Source of the DNA: Celeribacter sp. PS-C1
GTDB lineage: Bacteria; Pseudomonadota; Alphaproteobacteria; Rhodobacterales; Rhodobacteraceae
DNA length: 64,000 nt
Direction of reading: 5' to 3'
Assembly (NCBI RefSeq): GCF_019429625.1
Contig: NZ_JAHXRW010000001.1
Coordinates: 310,001 to 374,000, forward strand
Shown piece after piece: positions 25,968 to 35,493 of this stretch. The position numbers and the translations under genes are program-made. How positions within the stretch are numbered: position 1 is the stretch's first letter; each line of letters begins with the position of its first letter. The notes beneath the pieces are model-generated. The model worked only from the letters and a program-made list of their open reading frames with translations, made no database searches and was not told the origin of the DNA.

Positions 25968-26447
25968 ATGAGCACAGATTTCTCTACGCTTCCCTATCGC
26001 CCCTGCGTGGGCGTCATGCTGTTGAACGACAAAGGCCAGGTCTTTGTCGGCGAGCGCATCGACACGCCGGGAGCCTGGCAAATGCCGCAGGGCGGGATTG
26101 ATCCGGGCGAGATGCCGCAAGAAGCGGCTCTGCGAGAATTGTGGGAAGAGATCGGGGTGACCGCCGATCAGGTCGAAGTGGTCGCGCAAACTTCGGATTG
26201 GCTGACCTATGACTTGCCGGATCACCTTTTGGGCAAGGTCTGGAAGGGCAAATATCGCGGCCAGAAACAGCTGTGGTTTGCGCTTCGTCTCACGGGGCCG
26301 GAAACCGCGATCAATATCGAGACCGATCACCCGGAGTTCGGTCAGTGGAAATGGTCGAATTCAGCTGAATTGGTCTCAGATATCGTGCCGTTCAAGCGTG
26401 ACATCTATGAGGCATTGGTGGCCGAATTCTCCGGCCACCTTGCTTAA
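25968..26447 (+). CDS. rppH: RNA pyrophosphohydrolase (Nudix)
   Basis: RppH removes pyrophosphate from the 5' triphosphate end of RNAs and so starts 5'-end-dependent mRNA decay. The Nudix box [22 protein letters not shown] spans about residues 43-64. The early [12 protein letters not shown] and the late [12 protein letters not shown] and [21 protein letters not shown] segments match RppH, not general Nudix enzymes. It is 159 aa, normal. Confidence 0.94.
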   Translation: MSTDFSTLPYRPCVGVMLLNDKGQVFVGERIDTPGAWQMPQGGIDPGEMPQEAALRELWEEIGVTADQVEVVAQTSDWLTYDLPDHLLGKVWKGKYRGQKQLWFALRLTGPETAINIETDHPEFGQWKWSNSAELVSDIVPFKRDIYEALVAEFSGHLA

Positions 26448-26450
26448 AGA

Positions 26451-27707
26451 TTAACGCAGATGTTTCAGCAATTCCTGTGACGGGTAGCCGTCGGGGGTGA
26501 CCCCGATGGAATTCTGAAATGCGCGGATCGCATTGATCGTGTTCGGGCCGATGATGCCGTCCACTTTGTCGTCGAGAAAACCTCTGCGCGTCAAAATCCG
26601 CTGCATCTGTTTCTTTTCCTGGAAGGACAGCGGCTGATACCCGCGGGGCCATGACGCCTGTATGGCAGGTCCGCCCTTGAGCCGATCCGACAGGTGGCCG
26701 ACCCCGATCACATAGGCATCCGCTTTGTTGTACCGCTCGATCACCGCGAAATTGTCGAAGATCATGAAGGCAGCTCCTGCAGAGCCCGCAGGCAAGAGGA
26801 TAGAAGCGCGGCCATAGTTCGGCACAGCCCTGCCATCGACCCCAACCACGCCCAAAGCGGCCCAATCAGAGGGGCTGCGCATGTTGTCACGGCGGGCGGA
26901 GCTATAGTCGAACCCACGCGGCAAGCGCACTTCGACCCCCCACGGCTGACCTTTGTTCCAACCGTGCCGCGCCAGATAGGCGGCTGTTGAGGCCAGGGCA
27001 TCCGTCGGGTCGTTTGACCAGATGTCGCGTTTGCCATCGCCATCGCCATCGACGGCAAAGGCCTCGAACGAGGTCGGAATAAATTGGGTGTGGCCCATGG
27101 CCCCTGCCCAGCTGCCCTTCATGTTGCGCGGATGGGTGTCGCCCTTTTGAAGGATTTTCAGCGCTGCGATCAATTGTGCTTCAAAGAATTTCCCTCGCCG
27201 TCCGTCATAGGCCAGCGTCGCCATCGCTTCGATCACGTTGATGTCGCCACGATGCTCGCCATAGGCGCTTTCAAGACCCCAAATTGCGGCCACGACATGT
27301 TTGTCGACGCCATAGTGGCGTTCGATCGCGTCCAATGTGCGGGCATGTTGGCGCATGGCCTTCTGGCCGTTGGACACACGGGTAGGGGAGGCGGCGCTGT
27401 CGAGATAATCCCAAATTTGCTTGGTAAACTCGGATTGTTTGCGATCCTTTGCGATCACATCCGCGTTGTATTGAACGCCACGAAACGCCTGGTTGAGCAC
27501 CGTTTCGGAAATGCCCTCGCGCCGTGCTCGCTGTTTGAAATTCGCGATCCAAGTCTCGAATCCGGCCTGAGATGCCACATTTTGCACCAATTGAGCTCCT
27601 GGAAGTTGGGGTGGGGTTTCTATCACTCGCCCCGACGTTTGCGCCGACGTTGAGGAAAGGCCAAGCCCCAGAAAAATACCGGCGGCACCAAGAACAAGAG
27701 AACGCAT
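26451..27707 (-). CDS. Lytic murein transglycosylase (MltB family) with PG-binding domain
   Basis: This is a periplasmic enzyme that cleaves the glycan chain of peptidoglycan with formation of 1,6-anhydroMurNAc. A signal peptide covers residues 1-22. The SLT2/MltB domain (about 45-345) has the catalytic Glu in IWGLESAYGEH and the following GDINVIEAMATLAYDGRR and GAMGHTQFIPTSF motifs. A peptidoglycan-binding domain type 1 (LTRRGFLDDKVDGIIGPNTINAIRAFQ) closes the protein at 418 aa. It converges on rppH with only 3 bp between stops. Confidence 0.93.
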   Translation of the reverse strand: MRSLVLGAAGIFLGLGLSSTSAQTSGRVIETPPQLPGAQLVQNVASQAGFETWIANFKQRARREGISETVLNQAFRGVQYNADVIAKDRKQSEFTKQIWDYLDSAASPTRVSNGQKAMRQHARTLDAIERHYGVDKHVVAAIWGLESAYGEHRGDINVIEAMATLAYDGRRGKFFEAQLIAALKILQKGDTHPRNMKGSWAGAMGHTQFIPTSFEAFAVDGDGDGKRDIWSNDPTDALASTAAYLARHGWNKGQPWGVEVRLPRGFDYSSARRDNMRSPSDWAALGVVGVDGRAVPNYGRASILLPAGSAGAAFMIFDNFAVIERYNKADAYVIGVGHLSDRLKGGPAIQASWPRGYQPLSFQEKKQMQRILTRRGFLDDKVDGIIGPNTINAIRAFQNSIGVTPDGYPSQELLKHLR

Positions 27708-27802
27708 GCTGACTGCTCCATTTTAATTTTATTTCAGGCTAAACTGAATCGGCCTGTAGCTTGAACCGGGCAAATTGCGGGCGGCGAATTTCCGCTGCGA
27801 TC

Positions 27803-30058
27803 TTATTTCCTGCGACGCTGAACCTTTTTCTGTATCTTGGCCTTTTTGGCTTTGCTCTTGTTGTATTTACGGGACACTGGCCGGCCTTTGGCGCGACGCG
27901 GGCCGCGTGGCAACATGGCGCCATCGACGGACAGAAGTTCTAGCTCCAGCCCGCCGGTCACAGGCACGGCTTCGGCGATCCGGACGGTGACTTTTTGCCC
28001 GATAGAAATCACGATGCCTGTGTCAGCGCCCATCAGGGTCTGTTCTTCGGGATCGAAATGGAAAAACTCCGCGCCCATGGTGCGCACAGGGACCAATCCA
28101 TCGGCGCCTGTTTCATCCAGTTTGACGAAAGCGCCGAATTTCTGAATGCCGGAAATATGCCCGGTCATCTCGTTACCAACGCGTTCGCTCAGATAGGCGG
28201 CGAGGTAGCGATCATTCGTGTCGCGTTCCGCCGTCATCGAGCGGCGTTCGGTCTCCGAGATGTGTTTTGCGGTGGATTCGAGCCTTTCGATCTCTTCGGG
28301 AGACAGTCCATCCTTACCCCAACCGTGCGCCGAAATCAGCGCGCGGTGCACGATCAGGTCCGCATAGCGCCGGATCGGTGACGTGAAATGCGCGTAGGAC
28401 CGCAAAGCCAGCCCAAAGTGCCCGTAGTTCTCGGGATGGTAATAGGCCTGTGTCATCGAGCGCAGGGTCGAGATGTTGATCAACTCGTCATGATCGGTGC
28501 CTTCGGACTGTGCCAAAAGCTTGTTGAGGTGGGAGGTGTGGATCACCTGTCCCTTGGCCAGCGTAAACCCGGAGGCCTGGGCCACCTCGCGCAGCGCATC
28601 CATTTTTTCGTCTGAGGGCTCTTCGTGCACGCGGTACAAAAGCGGGCGGTTGCGGTGGAACAGCTCCTCGGCGGCGGCCACATTGGCCAGCACCATGAAC
28701 TCTTCGATCAGTTTATGCGCATCATAGCGTTCGGCCAAAGCCACAGAACTCACGCGACCATCTTCGCCCAGCACGATTTTGCGTTCTGGAAGATCCAAAT
28801 CCAGCGGCTGACGCGCTTTTCGTGCGCGTTTGAGAGCCTCATAGGCCTCGAACAGTGGCGTGATCACCTCGTCCATCAGTGGACCGCAGGCTTCGTTGAT
28901 CTGACCGTCGCGCGCGGCCTGAACTTCGGCGTAGTTCAGAGAGGCCGCGGATTTCATCAAGCCGCGCAGAAAACGATGCGAGAGTTTTTTGCCATCCGCA
29001 TCGATTACCATACGCACGGCAAGACAGGCGCGCGGCACGCCCTCGTGAAGCGAACAGAGATCGCCAGATAGGCGATCCGGCAGCATCGGCACGACGCGGT
29101 CCGGGAAATAGGTCGAGTTGCCCCGGTTCCAGGCCTCGCGGTCCAGTGCCGATCCGGGCGTCACATAATGAGCCACATCGGCAATGGCGACCCAGAGGAT
29201 AAAGCCGCCTTCATTCTTGGGGTCAGGGTCGAACTCGGCCCAAACCGCATCATCGTGATCGCGGGCATCCGCCGGGTCGATGGTCACAAGCGGCAGGTCG
29301 CGAAGGTCTTCGCGCCCCTTCAAGCCCGCAGGCTTTGCCTTGTCTGCCTCTGCGATAACATCGTCCGGGAAATCATCCGGGATACCATGTTGATGGATCG
29401 CGATGAGCGACACGGCCTTGGGCTCAGACGGGTCGCCGAGACGCGTGATGATCCGCGCTTGCGGCAGGCCCATACGGTTTTTGGGACCGGCCTGTTCGGC
29501 CTCAACCAACTCTCCGTCTTTGGCGCCGTAATCGTTGCCAGCGCGCACAAGGAAGTCTTTGTCACTGCCTTTATCGATGGGGACAACGCGGCCACCTTCG
29601 GCACCTTTGCGGTAAATCCCAAGGATTTTACGTGGATTAGAGCCTATTTTGCGGATCAGGCGCGCGACATATTGATGATCTTCGCCTTTGACTTCCTGAA
29701 GTTTGGCAAGGATGCGTTCACCCTCTCCAAGTGCGGGATCACTCTCTCGAAGAGACATCAAGACGCGGGGCTCCGGGCCGTCACCGGCCCACTCCAGCGG
29801 TCGCGCGAACAAATCGCCATCGCGATCCGGCGCCAAGACGGAGAGCACGGAGACGGGCGGCAACTTATCGGGGTCGCGATACGTCTTGCGCTGTTTGCGA
29901 AGGTGCCCCTCGTCCTCAAGTTCCTTGAGAACGCGTTTCAAATCGATCCGCGCTGCGCCTTTGATGCCGAAAGCCTTGGCAATATCGCGTTTTGCGGTTT
30001 GGGTCGGGTTGTCGGAAATCCATTGGAGGATTTCGTCCTTTGTCGGGATCCTGCTCAT
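27803..30058 (-). CDS. rnr: Ribonuclease R
   Basis: RNase R is a 3'-to-5' exonuclease that degrades structured RNA. Order: N-terminal winged helix (about 1-65), cold-shock domains, an RNB catalytic domain whose metal motif is IDPADARDHDDAVW (about 256-269), an S1 domain (GHISGIQKFGAFVKLDETGADGLV, about 632-655) and a very basic Lys/Arg tail from about 725. It is 751 aa, normal. The ATG at 30058 is the natural start of the winged helix; its Shine-Dalgarno is weak. Confidence 0.96.
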   Translation of the reverse strand: MSRIPTKDEILQWISDNPTQTAKRDIAKAFGIKGAARIDLKRVLKELEDEGHLRKQRKTYRDPDKLPPVSVLSVLAPDRDGDLFARPLEWAGDGPEPRVLMSLRESDPALGEGERILAKLQEVKGEDHQYVARLIRKIGSNPRKILGIYRKGAEGGRVVPIDKGSDKDFLVRAGNDYGAKDGELVEAEQAGPKNRMGLPQARIITRLGDPSEPKAVSLIAIHQHGIPDDFPDDVIAEADKAKPAGLKGREDLRDLPLVTIDPADARDHDDAVWAEFDPDPKNEGGFILWVAIADVAHYVTPGSALDREAWNRGNSTYFPDRVVPMLPDRLSGDLCSLHEGVPRACLAVRMVIDADGKKLSHRFLRGLMKSAASLNYAEVQAARDGQINEACGPLMDEVITPLFEAYEALKRARKARQPLDLDLPERKIVLGEDGRVSSVALAERYDAHKLIEEFMVLANVAAAEELFHRNRPLLYRVHEEPSDEKMDALREVAQASGFTLAKGQVIHTSHLNKLLAQSEGTDHDELINISTLRSMTQAYYHPENYGHFGLALRSYAHFTSPIRRYADLIVHRALISAHGWGKDGLSPEEIERLESTAKHISETERRSMTAERDTNDRYLAAYLSERVGNEMTGHISGIQKFGAFVKLDETGADGLVPVRTMGAEFFHFDPEEQTLMGADTGIVISIGQKVTVRIAEAVPVTGGLELELLSVDGAMLPRGPRRAKGRPVSRKYNKSKAKKAKIQKKVQRRRK

Positions 30059-30120
30059 AGGGTGATTCTACCATGAGCCGATGCGCCTCACCACTGACAA
30101 AGCATGCTGTCGCTAGGATT

Positions 30121-30711
30121 TCATATCCTTGCCTGCCAGCGCGCATAATCCGCGCCGGTATCGATGTCCGAAAGCGTCTCTAACTCGGCCCAATTCAAGG
30201 ATTTCGCAGAGGCGATGGTATCGGCTTTGGCCCATTGCGTCGACCAACGCACTTTGCCCAGAAAGCCTGCGGGCTGACGCGTGGGATGACGTAGACCGAT
30301 AAGCCAGTATCCGCCATCCGTCGCGGGACCGATACAGGCGGAATGCGTGCCCAATGACGCGAAGGCGGAAACGATGTGGCTTTTCTCGATGCCGGGTATA
30401 TCGGAGCCGATGAGGCAGGTCGGACGTGGCCCGATCTGGCGCATGACCCTAGACATTCGCTGGCCAAGGTCGCCGGTCCCTTGTGGAATGCGGGGAAGGT
30501 GCCTCGGCCAGAAGGCACTTTGTACCCCCTCCCGATCCGGTGCGACGGCGAGGACAGTATCCCAGCGCGGATCGTTTAGGGTGCGAAGTGTTTTTAAGGC
30601 CTGATGTCGATACCACCAGGTTGCACGAATGAGACCCAAATCCCGCGCAAGACGGGTTTTCACCCGACCTGCGCGCGGCTCTTTCACCATGACGATCAGG
30701 CAAGGTTTCAA
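30121..30711 (-). CDS. DUF2064/TIGR04282-type glycosyltransferase-like protein
   Basis: This is a 196-aa GT-A-like nucleotidyl/glycosyltransferase. Family marks are the N-terminal VKEPRAGRVKTRLARDLG (nucleotide binding), the LIGSDIPGI metal-type motif near residue 110 and GPATDGGYWLIGL near 140, together typical of DUF2064. In other genomes members sit in arsenosugar clusters, but no arsenic genes are near here, so the substrate is open. Its ATG overlaps the stop of the GNAT gene by 4 bases, making a dapE-GNAT-DUF2064 operon. Confidence 0.8.
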   Translation of the reverse strand: MKPCLIVMVKEPRAGRVKTRLARDLGLIRATWWYRHQALKTLRTLNDPRWDTVLAVAPDREGVQSAFWPRHLPRIPQGTGDLGQRMSRVMRQIGPRPTCLIGSDIPGIEKSHIVSAFASLGTHSACIGPATDGGYWLIGLRHPTRQPAGFLGKVRWSTQWAKADTIASAKSLNWAELETLSDIDTGADYARWQARI

Positions 30712-31133
30712 AAGTCTAAGACCATGTCCCGATGCGGGATGCCGCCGTCGAGATATTCCTCGCCGATGACGTGAAACCCGAACCGTTCATAAAACCCGAT
30801 GGCATGGGTCTGTGCTCCGAGTTTGGCCTGCGTCAGATGAGGGCGTTGTCGAAGGTCTTCGAGGCAGGCCTCGATCAACCGTGCGCCAAGGCCCGTACCG
30901 CGTTGCGATTTTTCTACACAAACCCGGCCGATTTTACCGATCTCGCCAAGCTCATAGGTGCGGGCGGTGCCGACGGGCGTCCCTTTTGCATCAGAGGCGA
31001 GAAAATGCGTGGAAACAGGATCCAGATCATCGAGTTCGTCCTCCACAGGGACCTTTTGCTCTTCGACGAAGACGGTCATTCTGAGGGCGAGGCAGGCTTG
31101 GAAATCGTCAGTCTTGGAGATGGTGATTGTCAT
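30708..31133 (-). CDS. GNAT-family N-acetyltransferase
   Basis: This is an acetyl-CoA-dependent transferase of 141 aa. The CoA-binding loop is [19 protein letters not shown] (about residues 69-87), with the late [25 protein letters not shown] typical of the YjcF/ElaA-like subgroup. The N-terminal [13 protein letters not shown] also matches that subgroup. The acceptor is unknown. It overlaps dapE upstream and the DUF2064 gene downstream by 4 bases each, indicating coupled translation. Confidence 0.87.
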   Translation of the reverse strand: MTITISKTDDFQACLALRMTVFVEEQKVPVEDELDDLDPVSTHFLASDAKGTPVGTARTYELGEIGKIGRVCVEKSQRGTGLGARLIEACLEDLRQRPHLTQAKLGAQTHAIGFYERFGFHVIGEEYLDGGIPHRDMVLDF

Positions 31134-32275
31134 GCGAAATAGTCTCTAATCAGGCGGGAATAGACGTTTTTGAGCGCATGGATGTGTTCCACTTCCACAT
31201 GCTCATCGACTTTATGCATGGTCTTGCCGACCAGTCCGAATTCGACCACCGGACAGTGGTTTTTGACGAAACGCGCATCAGATGTGCCACCGGTTGTGGA
31301 AAGAATAGGGGTGACGCCCGTTTCCTTGGCAACGGCGCCCGCGACCAGATCGACGAATGGACCCGGCGGGGTCAAAAAACTTTCACCGGAAATCTGGAAA
31401 CGCACGTCGATGTCGATGCCGGTGCGTTCAGCGGTGACTTTGGCTTTCGCGCGCATCCAATCACTCAGTGAGGCACCACTGTGCGCATCGTTAAAGCGGA
31501 TGTTGACCGTCGCTTGGGCCTGAGCGGGCACGACATTGGTCGCGGCGTTGCCGACATCAAAAGTGGTGACTTCTAGGTTGGAGGGATCGAAATGTTCGGT
31601 GCCCTGATCGAGGCTATGCGCTGAAAGTTCGGCCATGAGACTTGCCAGAGCAGGCACTGGATTGTTGGTCTGCTGCGGGTAAGCGACGTGCCCCTGTGTG
31701 CCGCGGGCGGTGAAATAGCCGGTGATAGACCCCCGTCGTCCGATCTTCATCATCTCACCCATGGTGTTGGGGCAGGTGGGTTCGCCGACAATACAATCGC
31801 TCATCACCTCACCCGCCGTGTCCATGTAATCCAAAAGCGCCGTGGTGCCGTCGGTCGCATCGCCTTCTTCGTCACCTGTGATGGTGATAATGATTGCGGT
31901 CTCTTTCGGCTGGCTTTGGGTCGCATAATCACAGGCGGCGGCTACGAAAGCGGCGACGCCGGACTTCATATCCGTAGCGCCTCGGCCCCAAAGTTTGCCG
32001 TCTTTGATCTCGCCGCCGAAGGGATCACAGGTCCAGGCCGCTTCGTCTCCAATCGGAACCACGTCGGTGTGACCATTAAAGCCAAGAGTCCGAGGTGCGG
32101 CCTTATCGCCCCAGCGCGCAAAGAGGTTCGGTGTGCCGTTGCGATCGACCCGAACGCAGTCAAATCCGGCTTCTGTGAGTGTTTTATCAAGCAATTCCAG
32201 AGCGCCGCCTTCGATTGGCGTCACGCTTGGGCAGCGGATGAGAGCGGAGGTCAACTCGACGGGATCTAGGGGCAT
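31130..32275 (-). CDS. dapE: Succinyl-diaminopimelate desuccinylase
   Basis: DapE hydrolyses N-succinyl-L,L-diaminopimelate in lysine and cell-wall DAP synthesis with two zinc ions. Metal and catalytic motifs are [12 protein letters not shown] (His and catalytic Asp), [10 protein letters not shown] (bridging Asp) and TGDEEGDA (catalytic and metal Glu). A final His lies in the C-terminal [11 protein letters not shown]. It is 381 aa, normal. It is the first gene of a three-gene overlapping operon. dapD, the preceding enzyme, lies 3.5 kb upstream on the same strand. Confidence 0.96.
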   Translation of the reverse strand: MPLDPVELTSALIRCPSVTPIEGGALELLDKTLTEAGFDCVRVDRNGTPNLFARWGDKAAPRTLGFNGHTDVVPIGDEAAWTCDPFGGEIKDGKLWGRGATDMKSGVAAFVAAACDYATQSQPKETAIIITITGDEEGDATDGTTALLDYMDTAGEVMSDCIVGEPTCPNTMGEMMKIGRRGSITGYFTARGTQGHVAYPQQTNNPVPALASLMAELSAHSLDQGTEHFDPSNLEVTTFDVGNAATNVVPAQAQATVNIRFNDAHSGASLSDWMRAKAKVTAERTGIDIDVRFQISGESFLTPPGPFVDLVAGAVAKETGVTPILSTTGGTSDARFVKNHCPVVEFGLVGKTMHKVDEHVEVEHIHALKNVYSRLIRDYFA

Positions 32276-32449
32276 GAGGCGTCCTTTGGGCAGTGTTGCC
32301 CTGTAGAGTTACCGAGGCACGCGTCGAGGAGCAATGCGAAGCTTGTGTTGTAGTTGTGACAATCGCCGTTGAACCAACGCGCTCTTAGGATCGATGATTG
32401 AAAGCTGCCCAAAGCCTATGCCATATGCGCACAGAGATGAGGAAATTCC

Positions 32450-33502
32450 ATGAAACACGTCCTTCGCGTTTTTGCGACGCTCTTTGTGCTATTTGGTCCG
32501 CTGATGGCCCAAGCTCAGGAACACCGGGTCATGACCGTGACGCGTGTCCCGTTTTCTATGGAAATCGATGGGGAACAAACCGGATTCTCCATGGAGCTTT
32601 GGGAGGCCTTGGCCGAGGATCTGGGGTGGACCTATACCGTCTCGCGCGTTGACAGTTTCGCCGAGATGCTGGGTGCGATCGAGACAGGTGAGGCCGAGGC
32701 CGCCATTGCGAATATCTCGATCACCTCCAACCGCGAGTTGGTGATGGACTTCACGCAACCGATTTTCGAGGCCGGGCTCCAGATCATGACGCGGGCCGAT
32801 GGTGGAGAGGTGACGATCTGGTCCGCGATTCTGTCGAAGGACATGCTTTTGTACATTGCGGGTGCCTTCGCCCTGTTGTTCGGCGGCGGCATGTTGATGT
32901 GGTATTTCGAAAAACATCACCAAGAGTATTTCAATATGCCCGCGCGCAAGGCGATGTTCCCGGCTTTTTGGTGGGCGTTGAACCTCGTCGTGAATGGCGG
33001 CTTTGAGGAGCGTCAGCCGCGCTCGCCTCTCGGGCGCGTATTCGGGGTGTTTCTGGTGATTTCGTCCCTGTTTCTGGTCTCCGTTTTTGTTGCGCGCATC
33101 ACGGCGGTTCTGACGGTGGAGGCGATTCAGTCGAACGTGTCCGGCATTGGTGATCTCTATGGAAAATCCATTGGCACCGTCGCAAATTCTACGGCTGCCG
33201 AGTTCCTCCTACGTCGGGATCTCAGTTTCGCGGACTATTCGAATCCGAGGGAGTTGATTGAAGCTTTCGAAGGTGGCGATATCGACGCCGTTGTCTTCGA
33301 CGCGCCCATTCTGGCCTATTATGTGAACCATGAAGGGCGTGGCGTTGGGCGCATGGTCGGGCCGATTTTCCTGCCGGAAAACTACGGCATCGCTTTGCCG
33401 ACCAGCTCTCCCTATGCCGATCAGATCAACCACAGCCTGTTGAAGCTTCGCGAGAACGGGACGTATAACACGATTTATCGAAAATGGTTCGGAGCCAAAT
33501 AG
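32450..33502 (+). CDS. Prokaryotic ionotropic glutamate receptor-like channel
   Basis: This is a 350-aa protein with the iGluR layout: signal peptide (1-22), half of a periplasmic amino-acid-binding domain (S1, about 24-118), TM1 (132-152), a re-entrant loop (168-187), TM2 (195-219), then the second half of the binding domain (S2, about 222-345). This is the order of GluR0, where a K+ filter TVGYGD sits in the loop. Here the equivalent stretch reads NLVVNGGFEERQPRSPLGR, with no GYG, so potassium selectivity is not predicted. GAGGAAA precedes the ATG. Ligand and ion are unknown. A plain binding protein is excluded by the two internal helices. Confidence 0.82.
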   Translation: MKHVLRVFATLFVLFGPLMAQAQEHRVMTVTRVPFSMEIDGEQTGFSMELWEALAEDLGWTYTVSRVDSFAEMLGAIETGEAEAAIANISITSNRELVMDFTQPIFEAGLQIMTRADGGEVTIWSAILSKDMLLYIAGAFALLFGGGMLMWYFEKHHQEYFNMPARKAMFPAFWWALNLVVNGGFEERQPRSPLGRVFGVFLVISSLFLVSVFVARITAVLTVEAIQSNVSGIGDLYGKSIGTVANSTAAEFLLRRDLSFADYSNPRELIEAFEGGDIDAVVFDAPILAYYVNHEGRGVGRMVGPIFLPENYGIALPTSSPYADQINHSLLKLRENGTYNTIYRKWFGAK

Positions 33503-33508
33503 GCTCCG
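33490..33508. terminator. Hairpin at the end of the receptor gene
   Basis: CGGAGCC and GGCTCCG pair perfectly around a 5-nt loop and include the stop codon. No T-run follows, so termination is only likely; it lies between two converging genes. Confidence 0.4.
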
Positions 33509-33535
33509 ATCCAGCGCAAAAGATACTTTGGTGCC

Positions 33536-33886
33536 TTAGTGCCGTGTGCCGGTGTCGTCTTCGAAGAACGGCGTCATCTGGGCGACGATCACCGAGTTCT
33601 CGTCAAGCGCACGCTGCATCAGCTCTTTTTCCTCATCGGAAATCTCGTGGCCCTCTTCGAGCCGCTCTTCGAGCGTGCCGTAGCCCGTGACATCCAGCGG
33701 CGCGACATCGGCCTGCTTCAGGATTGCGACGGTTTCCCGGACGGCTTCGGCCTCGTCCACGCCTGAGGCATAGATCATCAACGCTCCGCCCGTGGCGCCT
33801 TTGGGCAGGCCATCGCCCTCCTTGCGGCCGATCTCGACCAGGAGCGTGTAGACTTTTTGGCGGGAGGGTTTGGATGCTTTCGACAT
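33536..33886 (-). CDS. Conserved hypothetical protein (116 aa)
   Basis: This is a soluble acidic protein of 116 aa with a basic N-terminal tip (MSKASKPSRQK). A beta-alpha-beta-like core follows (VYTLLVEIGRKEG, GALMIYASGVDEAEAVRETVAIL, VAPLDVTGYGTLEERLEEG), then an acidic helical end. It resembles ferredoxin-like folds by eye, but I cannot name a family. It stands alone between converging and diverging genes. Confidence 0.6.
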   Translation of the reverse strand: MSKASKPSRQKVYTLLVEIGRKEGDGLPKGATGGALMIYASGVDEAEAVRETVAILKQADVAPLDVTGYGTLEERLEEGHEISDEEKELMQRALDENSVIVAQMTPFFEDDTGTRH

Positions 33887-33947
33887 GCCTCTCCTTTGCG
33901 GAGGGCGCGGGCAAAAGTCAAGCGGGGGCTTTTCATACGGGATTGAC

Positions 33948-33965
33948 GTTATGTTATTACATATC
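33948..33965. promoter_or_regulatory. Putative Zur box upstream of the COG0523 GTPase
   Basis: GTTATGTTATTACATATC matches the palindrome GTTATGTTATAACATAAC at 16 of 18 positions; its arms TATGT/ACATA are perfect. This is the shape of the zinc-uptake regulator site. It lies 38 bp before the ATG of the downstream zinc-type GTPase and overlaps a TTGACG -35-like element, fitting repression when zinc is plentiful. Confidence 0.72.
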
Positions 33966-34003
33966 TAAAACTCACCCCCGTCTCTCCACGAAGGAACTTA
34001 CCT

Positions 34004-35209
34004 ATGTCCGAACGCTTGCCCGTCACTGTCCTTTCCGGCTTTCTCGGCTCCGGGAAAACCACTTTGCTCAATCGCCTCCTGAACAATCGCGCCGGACTGC
34101 GTGTGGCGGTGATCGTCAACGATATGTCCGAAGTGAACATCGACGCCGATCTCGTGCGTCAGGGCGGAGCTGATCTGTCGCGGACCGAAGAAACGCTTGT
34201 CGAAATGAGCAATGGCTGCATTTGCTGCACTCTGCGCGATGATCTTTTGACCGAGGTGCGTCGGCTCGCCGAAGCGAACAAATACGACTACCTGCTGATC
34301 GAATCGACCGGCATCGCGGAGCCGCTGCCTGTCGCCGCGACCTTTGAATTCCGGGATGAACATGGCGAAAGCCTCGATGACATCGCGCGCCTCGACACGA
34401 TGGTGACGGTGGTCGATACGGTCAACATGCTGAACGACTATTCCAGCCACGATTTTCTCGAAGATCGCGGCGAGGTGGCGGGCGAGGGCGATCAGCGTCG
34501 CATCGTCGATCTGCTGGTCGATCAAATCGAATTTGCCGATGTGATCATTCTGAACAAGATCACGGATGCCGGTCCTGACAAGGTTCTCGCCGCGCGCAAG
34601 ATCGTCGCTGCGTTGAACCCCGACGCCAAGGTGATCGAAGCAGATTTCTCTGAGGTCGCCACCGAGGAGGTTCTCGGCACCGGTCTCTTTGATTTCGACC
34701 ACGCGCATGAGCATCCGCTTTGGGCCAAGGAGCTTTACGGCTTCGCCAATCACGTTCCGGAAACCGATGAGTACGATGTGACGTCCTTCGTCTATCGTGC
34801 GCGCCGTCCCTTTGATCCGACCGCGATTGAGATCGTTCTGAACGGCGATTTGCCAGGGGTGATCCGTGCCAAAGGCCATTTCTGGATGGCCACTCGTCCT
34901 GACTGGGCGGCGGAATTTTCCATGGCGGGCGCGCTCAGCACGATTAAGCCTTTGGGCAATTGGTGGGCCGCCGTGCCGGAGAAATATTGGCCCAACCACC
35001 CGGAAGGCCGGGCGCAGATTGCCGAGGTTTGGGTCGATGGATTTGGCGACCGCCGCCAAGAGATCGTCTTTATCGGATCGGGAATGGATGAGGCTCTGAT
35101 CCGCGCGAAACTCGATTCCGCTTTGATCGGCCCCGAGGATCAAATCGACCCCAATCTGGCCCAAACCCTCAAAGATCCCTTCCCGAAATGGGGTCGGGCG
35201 GTGGCATGA
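34004..35209 (+). CDS. COG0523 zinc-related GTPase (ZigA/YeiR-like, CobW family)
   Basis: This is a G3E GTPase proposed to act as a metallochaperone under zinc limitation. Motifs are Walker A GFLGSGKTT (about residues 12-20), the metal-binding CxCC in GCICCTLRDD (about 72), switch ESTGIAEP and NKITDAG. The C-terminal CobW domain (about 255-385) includes RAKGHFWMATRPD. It is 401 aa, the size of the ZigA/ZagA subgroup. The Zur-like box directly upstream supports a zinc role over cobalamin (CobW) function. It overlaps the next gene by 4 bases. Confidence 0.9.
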   Translation: MSERLPVTVLSGFLGSGKTTLLNRLLNNRAGLRVAVIVNDMSEVNIDADLVRQGGADLSRTEETLVEMSNGCICCTLRDDLLTEVRRLAEANKYDYLLIESTGIAEPLPVAATFEFRDEHGESLDDIARLDTMVTVVDTVNMLNDYSSHDFLEDRGEVAGEGDQRRIVDLLVDQIEFADVIILNKITDAGPDKVLAARKIVAALNPDAKVIEADFSEVATEEVLGTGLFDFDHAHEHPLWAKELYGFANHVPETDEYDVTSFVYRARRPFDPTAIEIVLNGDLPGVIRAKGHFWMATRPDWAAEFSMAGALSTIKPLGNWWAAVPEKYWPNHPEGRAQIAEVWVDGFGDRRQEIVFIGSGMDEALIRAKLDSALIGPEDQIDPNLAQTLKDPFPKWGRAVA

Positions 35210-35475
35210 GTAATCTCAAAACGTCTCTGCGCAAACGCAGGCGGTCGAGCGACCCGATGCGAGAGTTTGACCGCCTGCCGCGCACGTTGCGGATATGGTT
35301 GGCCGAGGCTGCTTTGCCTTGGTCGCCACGCTCCGTGCGCAGGCTCTGGTCGAAGGCGTTGCAGCAAAGCGGCGGGTGCGAGACCCGTGCCTTGGCGCAT
35401 CTCTCGCAGATTGAGGCCAAGCGCCTGACATATGACGCGCCCCGGGTTTGGGGCGCGACCTTTCCGCATATGTAA
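35206..35475 (+). CDS. Small basic protein, possibly DUF6525-like
   Basis: This is an 89-aa, very basic protein (KTSLRKRRRSSDPM), with a conserved-looking core LPRTLRIWLAEAALPWSPRSVRRLW that I associate with a Rhodobacterales family of unknown function (DUF6525), from memory and unverified. The ATG at 35206 overlaps the GTPase stop as ATGA, so the two genes are coupled and this one may also answer to Zur. Its role is unknown. Confidence 0.65.
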   Translation: MSNLKTSLRKRRRSSDPMREFDRLPRTLRIWLAEAALPWSPRSVRRLWSKALQQSGGCETRALAHLSQIEAKRLTYDAPRVWGATFPHM

Positions 35476-35493
35476 AGGAAATTTCGGCGCTGC

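Noticed and set aside
24537-26330. 597-codon open frame antisense to ctpA and rppH
   Set aside because: It runs across two real genes and a terminator and shows antisense-type composition.
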